Assembly (NCBI GenBank): GCA_964411985.1
Contig: CAYPNF010000023.1
Span: 62,001-126,000 of the forward strand
DNA length: 64,000 bases
Direction: 5' to 3'
From: CAYPNF01 sp964411985
GTDB taxonomy: Bacteria > Verrucomicrobiota > Verrucomicrobiia > Limisphaerales > J093
Positions 18,549 through 27,100 of this stretch are shown here, one piece after another (position 1 is the first letter of the stretch; each line of letters starts with the position of its first letter). Under the pieces are notes generated by a model, which ran no database searches, was not told the origin of the DNA, and saw nothing but the letters and a program-made list of their open reading frames with translations. A program made the translations under genes and the position numbers.

Positions 18549-18573
18549 GCAGAAAGTGAATATTTTGTTCAGT

Positions 18574-19077
18574 TCAGGGGCGATCGTCAACGATGGAGGG
18601 AGGGATGGGCCACAGGAAGGATCTTTGGCGTGCAAGGACCGTCTCTTTGTCGATGAGCGACACGCGCCAAGCGATGACCTCTCCCACAGCCGCCATTTCG
18701 TCCGAAGCCAGCGTGATGGCGGACCATCGGCTCCAAGGGCTGGACGCTTTGACGGGTCGTTCGAAGACAAGAGGCTTGTCCACACCCGATTTCGCCGTTA
18801 CAAGTTCTATCCGCAAAAAGAGAGACCCCTGACTGGCGGCTTCGGCCTTCCATTGAATTTGAAAGCGGGTTCCACCGCACAGCTCGGGTTTTTGGCGTAA
18901 CAAGAACTGGTAAGCGTCGCGATCATAGAGGCTGGGAGATACGGAGGTGCGGCCCTCTTTGTCGATTCGTTGCTGGAGAACCTTGATGATCTTCGCCGAA
19001 CCAGCAAAACTGGCGGTGCCGCAGATCATGAAGGCCAACGCTACAACCAATGGCAGAAAACGCCGCATGAATGCCAT
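18574..19077 (-). CDS. Small secreted protein of unknown function
   Basis: 167 residues with a clean signal peptide (FMRRFLPLVVALAFMICGTASFAGS). The mature part, with a single likely fold (YQFLLRQKPELCGGTRFQIQ, AITLASDEMAAVGEVIAWRV), matches no family I recognise. The much longer open frame upstream has no signal of coding, so ATG 19077 (or 19068) is the start. It ends 25 bp before iorA and probably shares its promoter, though a role in arylpyruvate metabolism is not evident. Its own promoter must lie in 19078-19264, shared with the divergent ABC transporter. Confidence 0.65.
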   Translation of the reverse strand: MAFMRRFLPLVVALAFMICGTASFAGSAKIIKVLQQRIDKEGRTSVSPSLYDRDAYQFLLRQKPELCGGTRFQIQWKAEAASQGSLFLRIELVTAKSGVDKPLVFERPVKASSPWSRWSAITLASDEMAAVGEVIAWRVSLIDKETVLARQRSFLWPIPPSIVDDRP

Positions 19078-19264
19078 GTTAGCTGGACTTTCGCGTGGGC
19101 ACAACCACTTTGGCGTCAGAGGAGAGCCTACCGGTTCCAGCTCTCGTGGAGGGCAGGGTGAGACTCGCCAGGTTTTTGGGCTGCGGCGTCCACAGACGTC
19201 GCGTTTGCCCTCCAACCCCTGGTTTCGACGAAACGGTGCATGATTCCTTCCGCACCCCACTAGA

Positions 19265-21076
19265 ATGAAATCTCTCCTCCGAGCCTGGCAGTTCTTCCGC
19301 GCTGACGCCTTCCTCGCGGGCGGGGCGATTCTGCTGATTGCGGTTTCCAGCTTTGTCGGTTTGCTGAAGCCGTGGCCGATAGCCGTCTTGGTGGATTCTA
19401 TTTTGGGCGACTCGAAGTTGCCTACTTGGGTGGTCGGATTGGCGGATGGCATCTCGAAGCCGGGCCAGGTTGTCCTTGCCGCCTTGGCCTTGGTGATTAT
19501 TCATCTTGGGCATGCCCTGGTGGGTACTGTTGCCCAATTGGTTTCGATCCAGACCGGTCTGCAAGGCCTGCGTCGGGTGCGCCAAGCAGTGTTTTCGCGA
19601 TTGCTCGACCTTTCCCTTCGCTACCATCAGTCATCCCTCCGAGGGGACATTGTCTACCGGGCGACCTGGGATACTTATGCCTTCCAGACGCTCTTCCAAC
19701 AAGGGGTGATCACCTCGTGCAGTGCCGGCTTCGCGCTCCTGATGATGGTGGGGGTGATGTGGAGACTGAATCCGGGACTCACATGGGTCTCACTGGCTGT
19801 AGTTCCTTGCCTCGTTGTTTGTATTCAGGGCTTTGGAAAAGTGATGAGAGTGCGCGGGGCAGAGGCTCAGAAAACGGACGGACTCCTAGCTTCCGCTGTT
19901 CAGCAGTGTTTGGAGGCGCTTCCCGTCCTTCAGAGTTTTGTCCGGCAGAAAGAGGAGCGCGACCGCTTTGCCGTGGCGGCTGTCGATGCGCAAAATCGTC
20001 GCATCGCCCAGCATCGCTCGGAGTTGGTCTATGGTCTGGCGGTTACCATGGTCTTCGCCGCCGGGACCGGTGGAATCGCCTGGTACGGAGGGCACCAGGT
20101 CCTGCAGGGCCAACTTTCCATCGGGGAGCTGCTGGTCTTTATCGCCTACCTCTCCCAGCTTTATGACCCCCTCAACCAGCTGTCGCATGTCGGCGCCACC
20201 CTCTCCTCCGCAGGCGTAGGGGTGAACCGTATCTTCGAGATCCTGGACACCCCGGAGGAGGTTTCTGAGCCGAAAAGCCCACGCGCCGTCCGTTGGAAGG
20301 GCGAGACCGGTGAGGAGCCTGCCTCGGTTCGCCTCGAGGGGTCAATTTCCCTGGAGCGAGTCACCTTCGGATACGATTCGCAACGGCCGGTCCTCCTCGA
20401 TTTGAACCTGAGAATCCCAGCCGGCCAGGCGGTCGCTGTTGTGGGAGCCAGTGGTGCTGGCAAGACAACCCTGCTCCACTTGCTTCCCCGGTTCTTTGAT
20501 CCCAATGAGGGTGTAATACGACTGGATGGTGTGGATCTGCGGGAGTTCCGGTTGTGCGACCTTCGGCGCGCGGTCTCTTTCGTGCAACAGGAGCCCTTGC
20601 TGGTACCCGGCACCCTTCTCGAGAACATCACCTTGGGGAAGCCTTCAGCGAGTTCGGAGGAGGTTGCCTCGGCCGCAGAGGCTGCTGGGGCCTTGGGTTT
20701 CATCCGGGCATTGCCCTCAGGCTTCCAGACGGTGGTCGGGGAGGGTGGAGCCCGATTGAGTGTGGGTGAACGCCAGCGCATCGGCCTGGCACGAGCTTTC
20801 TTGAAAGACGCCCCAGTTTTGCTTCTCGACGAGCCCACGAGCGCATTGGACCCATTAACGGAACGGTTGGTCTTCGGCAGTCTGCGCAGCCGATTCGCCT
20901 CCCGCACGATCATCCTCGTGACTCACAGATTGCACACCGTGCGATCCTTCGATCGCGTCGTGGTGCTGGACGGGGGAAAGGTCGTGGAAGATGGTGCTCC
21001 CCTCGAACTGCTGGAGAACAGCCAGAGCTGTTTGCGCCGGTTGCAGGGACACGAGCCGCAAACCCCGGGCACTTAG
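19265..21076 (+). CDS. ABC exporter (fused permease-ATPase, MsbA/ABCB type)
   Basis: 603 residues, typical half-transporter length. The membrane domain covers about 15-300, with hydrophobic spans such as AGGAILLIAVSSFVGLL and FALLMMVGVMW. The ATPase domain lies at about 340-590: Walker A GASGAGKTT near 393, signature LSVGERQR near 498, Walker B VLLLDEPTSALD near 517 and the H-loop ILVTHRLHTV. It would work as a homodimer in the inner membrane, exporting a lipid, peptide or drug; no cargo gene is adjacent. Divergent from the preceding small secreted gene, 187 bp apart. Confidence 0.88.
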   Translation: MKSLLRAWQFFRADAFLAGGAILLIAVSSFVGLLKPWPIAVLVDSILGDSKLPTWVVGLADGISKPGQVVLAALALVIIHLGHALVGTVAQLVSIQTGLQGLRRVRQAVFSRLLDLSLRYHQSSLRGDIVYRATWDTYAFQTLFQQGVITSCSAGFALLMMVGVMWRLNPGLTWVSLAVVPCLVVCIQGFGKVMRVRGAEAQKTDGLLASAVQQCLEALPVLQSFVRQKEERDRFAVAAVDAQNRRIAQHRSELVYGLAVTMVFAAGTGGIAWYGGHQVLQGQLSIGELLVFIAYLSQLYDPLNQLSHVGATLSSAGVGVNRIFEILDTPEEVSEPKSPRAVRWKGETGEEPASVRLEGSISLERVTFGYDSQRPVLLDLNLRIPAGQAVAVVGASGAGKTTLLHLLPRFFDPNEGVIRLDGVDLREFRLCDLRRAVSFVQQEPLLVPGTLLENITLGKPSASSEEVASAAEAAGALGFIRALPSGFQTVVGEGGARLSVGERQRIGLARAFLKDAPVLLLDEPTSALDPLTERLVFGSLRSRFASRTIILVTHRLHTVRSFDRVVVLDGGKVVEDGAPLELLENSQSCLRRLQGHEPQTPGT

Positions 21077-21234
21077 CCCTTGTGGGTAGCGGTGCGCTGG
21101 TCGGGGCGTTAGCGATGCGCACCTGGCACTTTTATGCTAGTCTGAGGAATCTTTGTGAAGGCGGCCGTGTTCAGTTCATGGTAACGATTACTTAATCCCA
21201 GGTTAAGAATCTGGGGTGGAGAAACGGATTGGCT

Positions 21235-22050
21235 ATGAAACTCAGATTTCAAACTCTCAGCACCAGAGCCTTCACCTTGATCGAACTCTTGGTGGTGATC
21301 GCCATCATCGCCATCTTGGCAGGCATGCTCCTGCCCGCGCTGGGCAAGGCCAAGACCAAAGCCCAAGGCATCATGTGCCTCAACAACATGAAACAGCTCC
21401 AGCTGTCTTGGTACCAGTACGCGCTCGATAACCAGGATCGGCTGGTGACGAATGCCGATGGGATGAACCGCGATAGCTGGGTCGGTGGTTGGCTGGAAAT
21501 CGAACCACCCACTACTACCAACAACACCAACATCCTCCTGATCATGTCGCCCATCGGGAAGCTTTGGCCCTACAACTCCTCCCTCGGGATCTACCGGTGC
21601 CCGGCTGACAAGAGCATGGCGGTCATCGGAGGCAAGCAGATGCCACGCACCCGTAGCATCTCCATGAATGGCAATATGAATGGGTCGGTGAATTGGTCTT
21701 TCGACAAAGATTACTATTATTACCACAAGCTCTCGGACATTACCCGTCCGGGGCCAGCGCAGGCCTGGGTGTTCATCGACGAGCGGGAGCAAAGCATCGA
21801 CGATGGCTATTTCCTGGTGTTCACCAGCACCAAGTTTGGCAATAAAGCCAATCAATGGGGCAACCTGCCTGCCACCTACCACAATAATGCGGGGGGTTTG
21901 GCCTTCGCCGATGGTCATGCCGAAATCCATAGTTGGAAGGATCCGGATACCACGAAACTCATCCCCCGCAACAAGCGTCCCTCAGGCACATTCATCGCGC
22001 CTCGCGACGTCCCCTGGATTCGTGAAAGAACGTCCGCTCGGATTCAGTAA
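21235..22050 (+). CDS. Prepilin-type pseudopilin with H-X9-DG C-terminal motif
   Basis: 271 residues. Type III signal RAFTLIELLVVIAIIAILAG is cut before the F by prepilin peptidase. The C-terminal region has H-X9-DG (YHNNAGGLAFADGH), the signature of the large Planctomycetota/Verrucomicrobiota pseudopilin family. The ATG at 21235 follows a GGGGTGGAG ribosome site; a TTG 6 bp earlier is less likely. Such proteins occur in tens of copies per genome, and their role in a type II secretion or pilus-like system is unproven. No secretion genes are nearby. Confidence 0.85.
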   Translation: MKLRFQTLSTRAFTLIELLVVIAIIAILAGMLLPALGKAKTKAQGIMCLNNMKQLQLSWYQYALDNQDRLVTNADGMNRDSWVGGWLEIEPPTTTNNTNILLIMSPIGKLWPYNSSLGIYRCPADKSMAVIGGKQMPRTRSISMNGNMNGSVNWSFDKDYYYYHKLSDITRPGPAQAWVFIDEREQSIDDGYFLVFTSTKFGNKANQWGNLPATYHNNAGGLAFADGHAEIHSWKDPDTTKLIPRNKRPSGTFIAPRDVPWIRERTSARIQ

Positions 22051-22149
22051 CCGGCTTCTAGTCGTGCTTTTGCCTTTGCGGTGCCTTGCGTTTTGCTAGG
22101 ATCAGGTCGTGAGCATGAGCTCCGAATCGTTCCCTCGGTCAATATCTTG

Positions 22150-22168
22150 CGGTTGGGCACTCCAACCG
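22150..22168. repeat. Short inverted repeat before the methyltransferase gene
   Basis: CGGTTGG-GCACT-CCAACCG, a perfect 7-bp stem with 5-base loop, ending 8 bp before the ATG at 22177. No T tract follows. It could hinder ribosome loading or be an operator; function is unknown. Confidence 0.4.
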
Positions 22169-22176
22169 GTTGAGCG

Positions 22177-23010
22177 ATGTGGGACAATCGCAGCCGCGTG
22201 AAAGCAAGTATGGACAAACTGATATGTGCCCCGTGCAAATGGGAGCACCTTTTACGGGATGACTTTCGACTTTGGGCTGAGCGACTACGCCAACCCTGGC
22301 TGCCTCGGAGAAAGCTCTGGGAGTGGTGCTACATTTGCCAAGCCCTATATGAGCGAGGAATGGTGGCACCGGGGAAGGTGGGGCTAGGTTTTGCCGTGGG
22401 TAAGGAGCCGCTTTCTGCCTTGTTTGCCTCATATGGGTGCAGGATCCAAGCTACCGATCTGCCAAAGTCGGGAGTTGCTGAGGCTTGGAGCCAGACCGAC
22501 CAACATGCCGGGGGGGTGCAGGATCTAAACGAGTTGGGAATTTGCTATCCCGCCGTCTTCAAGGAGAACGTGCAGTTTCTTCCCTTGGATATGACAAGGA
22601 TACCAAGCACTTTTGTGGACTTGGACTTCTGTTGGTCATCCTGCGCACTCGAGCACCTCGGGAACCTGCGACGAGGAATGGACTTCGTCTTGAACGCGAT
22701 GCGATGCCTAAAGCCGGGCGGCATTGCAGTCCATACAACTGAATTCAATGTCCTTTCTAATGATTTTACACCCGACAATTGTGACTCCGTTCTTTACCGA
22801 AGGAGGGATTTGGAGGAACTAGCACATAGTCTCAGGAGTGCTGGTCACGTTGTCTGCGAATTGGATTTCACGCTTGGGGATACCGAAGCGGACTGTTACG
22901 TGGACATTCCACCCTACAAGCACAATCCTCACATCAAGCTTTGGCTGCAAGGGTTTGTCACTACCTCCTACGCCATTATTGTGCAGAAGGCGCTTGGTTC
23001 CCCGCATTAG
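22177..23010 (+). CDS. Class I SAM-dependent methyltransferase-like protein
   Basis: 277 residues. VGLGFAVGKEPLSALFASYG followed by QATDLP (about 68-96) resembles SAM motifs I and II, and ALEHLGNLRRGMDFVLNAMR then LKPGGIAVHTTEFN gives the later methyltransferase strands. Related proteins often accompany glycosyltransferases. The acceptor is unknown. ATG at 22177 or a second ATG at 22210 (MDKLICAP) could be the start. It lies alone between the prepilin and the AraC regulator. Confidence 0.65.
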   Translation: MWDNRSRVKASMDKLICAPCKWEHLLRDDFRLWAERLRQPWLPRRKLWEWCYICQALYERGMVAPGKVGLGFAVGKEPLSALFASYGCRIQATDLPKSGVAEAWSQTDQHAGGVQDLNELGICYPAVFKENVQFLPLDMTRIPSTFVDLDFCWSSCALEHLGNLRRGMDFVLNAMRCLKPGGIAVHTTEFNVLSNDFTPDNCDSVLYRRRDLEELAHSLRSAGHVVCELDFTLGDTEADCYVDIPPYKHNPHIKLWLQGFVTTSYAIIVQKALGSPH

Positions 23011-23060
23011 CAGTCGGCTGAGGATCCCGGTTCGCAGAGTGTCGAAACTCAAGATTCTGG

Positions 23061-23088
23061 TTGAGTCTTCGTTATGATTTGTCATAAT
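23061..23088 (+). promoter_or_regulatory. Promoter with overlapping inverted-repeat operator for the PocR/AraC gene
   Basis: A -35-like TTGAGT (23061-23066), 16-bp spacer and -10-like CATAAT (23083-23088). A perfect inverted repeat TTATGA-N4-TCATAA (23072-23087) covers the spacer and -10, where a bound protein would block RNA polymerase. Autoregulation by the downstream regulator is inference. Confidence 0.4.
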
Positions 23089-23135
23089 TTGGCGTGGCGA
23101 CATCAACAAATGCTTAGTGGCACCTTAGGTTCCTG

Positions 23136-24020
23136 ATGCATACCAACGGAAAGAGCGTTGTCGAAGCACTGACCAATTCCAGGATTTTCCTGGATTACTC
23201 TCAGGCGTTCGGTGACATGACCGGCCTTCCGGTGACTCTTCGCCCGGTTGATTCCTGGCAGTTGCCTTACCACGGACGCCCCAACGAGAACCCTTACTGT
23301 GCCCTGGTCGCCCAGAAGAGTATGGCCTGTGCCATGTGCCTTCAAACCCAGCAGCATTTGTCAGAGATAGCTTCTGTGGATCCCCAAACGCTCACCTGCG
23401 CCTCGGGTCTCTGTGAGACTGCGATTCCGGTGAAACTGGGGGAGCAGTTGGTGGGTTTCCTTCAGACCGGCCAGGTTTTCAGGAAGAAGCCCAACGCCGC
23501 CCAGTGCGACCGCGTGGCCAAGTTAGTGAGCGAATGGGGCTTGGAGGCCGATCCCGAGAAGCTGAGGCGTCTGTATCTGGACACAAGGGTGGTTTCGCAG
23601 CGGGAGCATGAGGCCATCGTGAAGATGATGTCCATCTTTGCCCAGCACCTTTCCCTCGTGAGCAACCAAGTGGTGGTCCGGCAGGAGCATTCCGAGCCCG
23701 CCATGATCGCTCGGGCGAAGGAATTCATCCAGGAACACCAGGGAGAAGACCTCAACCTGACTCAGGTAGCCAAGGCGGTGAACACCAGCACGTTCTACTT
23801 CTGCAAGGTGTTCAAGAAAACCACCGGCATCAACTTTACCGACTACGTCTCTCGCGTCCGCATCGAGCGCGCCAAGAACCTCGCGCTCAACCCGAATCTG
23901 CGCATCAGCGAAATCGCATTCGAAGTGGGCTTCCAGTCCCTAACCCATTTCAACCGGGTCTTCAAGAAAATCACCGGGCTGTCCCCGACCGAATACCGAG
24001 CGCAGCTGCCGACGACTTAG
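23136..24020 (+). CDS. AraC-family regulator with PocR sensory domain
   Basis: 294 residues. The N-terminal PocR domain (about 18-150) has the typical Cys-rich pattern YCALV...CAMCLQTQQ and CASGLCETAIPVKLG. A C-terminal AraC DNA-binding domain (about 195-292) has two helix-turn-helix units (LTQVAKAVNTSTFYFCKVFK and ISEIAFEVGFQSLTHFNRVF). PocR domains sense small metabolites, for example 1,2-propanediol in the founding member; these hybrids are numerous in Verrucomicrobiota. The target is not evident, since neighbours are a lone methyltransferase and a convergent glycosyltransferase. Confidence 0.88.
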   Translation: MHTNGKSVVEALTNSRIFLDYSQAFGDMTGLPVTLRPVDSWQLPYHGRPNENPYCALVAQKSMACAMCLQTQQHLSEIASVDPQTLTCASGLCETAIPVKLGEQLVGFLQTGQVFRKKPNAAQCDRVAKLVSEWGLEADPEKLRRLYLDTRVVSQREHEAIVKMMSIFAQHLSLVSNQVVVRQEHSEPAMIARAKEFIQEHQGEDLNLTQVAKAVNTSTFYFCKVFKKTTGINFTDYVSRVRIERAKNLALNPNLRISEIAFEVGFQSLTHFNRVFKKITGLSPTEYRAQLPTT

Positions 24021-24046
24021 GGGTGGCTCACCCATCGCCACCGTAG

Positions 24047-24066
24047 TCGCCTTCGGAAGAAGGCGA
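24047..24066. terminator. Hairpin between convergent AraC and giant glycosyltransferase genes
   Basis: TCGCCTTC-GGAA-GAAGGCGA, a perfect 8-bp stem with a stable GGAA tetraloop, in the 107-bp gap between converging genes. No clear T run on either side, so termination is plausible but not certain. Confidence 0.45.
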
Positions 24067-24127
24067 GAAGCCTACTCCGCTACGAACAGGTCAGCGCGCT
24101 CTTCCGAGCACGGCTACCCAGTTTTCC

Positions 24128-27100
24128 TCAACCTTGTTTCGCTTCCATGAGAGCTTGGCTGATATTGTCGGCCACCTCGGGCAGCACCTCACGCAGAGTT
24201 TCGAGCCGACGGTTCAACGCCATGACGACTTCGGCGGTTCCCTGACGAATGAGTCGGGAATACCATTTCAGGAGCTCGCGAGTTACCGCGTCCCTTTGCC
24301 CAGGTGCGATGGGACTTAATGGGTATTCCGAGACGATCTCGCAGATCAAGAGCGCAGCAGCGTGCGCTGGCAGATCTCTACCCTGGACCTGACGCCAGAG
24401 TTGGATTGCATCGGGTACCTTTCCCGCCAGCAAGAGCGCCTGGGCCCGAAGGAGTTGGAGGGGCTTGTTGTCTGGGAAGCGAGCAAGCCCCACCTGGGTC
24501 CAATCGTTGGCGAACTCAAGGAAGTCAGGATTACTGAGTGCGATGTGTCCGCCAAATTGCCACGCCTCCAGCGAGTCAGGTGTGATTTCCACAAGCTCGT
24601 TGAGTGCCTTCATCGATTCTAAAGGCTTCTTCTGCTCGAAAAGGAACCTCGCGAAATCCAACCGTAGCCCGCTGGAATCGGGGAAGGCCGCAATTCCCTC
24701 CACGAATGCTTGCTCCGCTTCCATGAGTTGTCCGGTCCTTCCAAGACAGACTGCGAGACAATGGTTCGCAGCTGGGCCATGGATTTGCTCCACGGCAGGG
24801 GTTAGTGCCAAATCTTCACGCTTCTGGATGCACGCCCGCAGGTGTGGAATCGCCTCCGCGAACTGCTTCAGTTCATAGTGGGCAATGGCCTGGCAGAAGT
24901 GCATTGAGGGAGTTGTCTCAATGGTCTTGGCCAGAGGAGAAGAGAGGATGGTTAGCATCTCTTCATGCCGTTTAGCCTGGTTCAGATGAGTCGCGTATTG
25001 AGTGAGTAAGGCCTCGCGGATTTCTGGCGTGATCTCGTCCGGGGGCATCTTGCCCAGGATCTCGAACGCGGTATGGTAATGGCGCAGCCCCTCCTGCAAC
25101 TCTCCGGATCGCACTAGCTCCAACCCCAGATTCATCTCCAGGCTGGGATCGCTCGGCCTCTCCACAATCGCCTTGCGGAGGAGGTGAAGGTTGCGCTCGA
25201 TCTTGTTGCGATCTTTGACCACAGCTGGGTCATAGCCGTGGTGCAACAGAACAGCCGTCCCTAGAGGCGCACTCATTCCCCACTCCCTGCACCTTGCAGC
25301 CACGCTGTAGAACACCTGCTCATGCACTCTGGAGACGAAATGCAGTCCAGGAGCATTCCGGAACAGACGTGGAACATACGAGACACCGTCTTTCTCGCGT
25401 CCTTTGTTCACGAGAGGTAAACGACAGGCCATAGCCAGTGGTGTCTTCAGATGATCCAGTAGAGAGGCATGCTGGGTGTGGTGAAGTTCCTCATCGGCAT
25501 CCAGCATGAGGATCCAGTCGCCCCTGGCATGCTCCAGGGATACATTGCGCGCAGCACTGAAGTCGTCGCACCATTCGAAATGATGAATCTCGGCACCGAG
25601 GGCCTTAGCAATCTCCACCGTCCGATCGGTGCTCCCCGTGTCCACGAGAACAATCTGGTTGGCAATCGGTTTCACCGAAGAGAGGCAACGTTCAATGAAC
25701 TGTTCCTCGTTCTTCGCGATCAAGATGACTGAGAGGGTAGGGGATGGGCGCGTTTCAACCACATCCAGACCGAGCACTGCGGGCCACTGTCGAGATTCGC
25801 TTGGCGTCGATATAGATGCAAGGTGCTCGGAGAACTCCTTGGCCGCTCCCCAGTTCGGAGTCATTTCCAGGAGTCGATGGCCGCATTGACGGGCCTTCTC
25901 GATATCCCTCGCCGCCTCGGCAATCTGCCCGAGGAGAAGGAAGGCTTCGGGATGAAAGGGGCGTAGCGAGATTGCATCGGTAGTTGCAGCCCAAGCACCG
26001 GTATAGTCCTGTTTCGCCAACATGGCGTTGGCGGCTTCCAGGTTGCTCACTCGGGCCACCTCCCGCGTTTCGGGTTTTGGTGGTGAAGATGTGGGACTCG
26101 GATCGGACCGCCGGACTGTCTCAGGCGATGGAGCACGGTTTGCCAGTGCATGCAGGCGTTCGCGAACGATCCGGACCGGCCTTTCCCAGGTCCAGTGGGT
26201 GCGAACGTGGCTTGCTGCGGCCCTCCCGCGTTCGGCCGCATCCTTCTGATGCTCAAAGAGCCAACGCATCCGGGCAGAGAAGAGTCCGAAATCAGGCTCC
26301 AGCAACCAACCCGTCCCCACGAGCTTGCGATCGTCCACATAGCCGTTCAAGGGCTTGCGTGTTGAGGGCACTCGGTAGGCGTACTCAGCCGTAGCGAAGT
26401 CATCGGTGGCGCCACCGGCCGTGACGATCACTGGCAGGCCACAGGCCATGGCTTCCAGGACTGGTAACCCGAATCCTTCACCCCGATAGGGATGCACGAG
26501 GCAATGGCAGGCGGCATAGAGACTCGGCATTTGATCCGGTGTCCATTCCTCATCCAAATACAGAATCTCCGGGCGGGTGGGGTCCTTGATGATGGGTGCG
26601 AGTTGATCGGCCAGTGTTTGGCCTTGGTAGAACGTTTTGCCGCCGAAGTCTTTGATGACGAGGCAGACATCATCTTGGGCGCTGAAGCGCTGCAAATAGG
26701 CGTTTACGGCAATGTCTGCTCCCTTGCGGCCGATGGTTCCACCCACAAACAGAAAGCGGAAAGACTTCCGCGTGGGGAGGTGCATTGGTTTGATACCCGG
26801 ATGGAACAGGATGGGGTCAATGCCATGGGGAACAAGCTGCAGTTTTTCCGCTGGAACTCCGCTATCGGTGTAGACCCGGCGCAAATACTCCGTATGGACC
26901 CAGACTTCATCGACATTCTGGATTTGGTTTACCCACTCCTCAGGAAGGGTTCCAAATTCCCACGGCTGAATCAGCACCCATTTCCCGTGAGGCGGCCGTT
27001 GCCAACTTGGGGGATAGAAGTGCCTCACTGTGATGTCCGGGTTCGCTGTCCCCTGAGTTTGAATTGTCCGAGCTAGACTCTGGAGTTCGTTGGACTCGGC

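Noticed and set aside
18549..18785. N-terminal extension of iorA to 617 residues
   Set aside because: Overlaps the secreted-protein gene and has no similarity to IorA; the ATG at 18548 gives the family start.
19078..19452. Extension of the 167-residue secreted protein to 292 residues
   Set aside because: Would bury the signal peptide and overlap the divergent ABC gene.
21122..21139. Sigma-54-like CTGGCACTTTTATGCTA before the prepilin gene
   Set aside because: The GG to GC distance is 11, one base too short for sigma-54.
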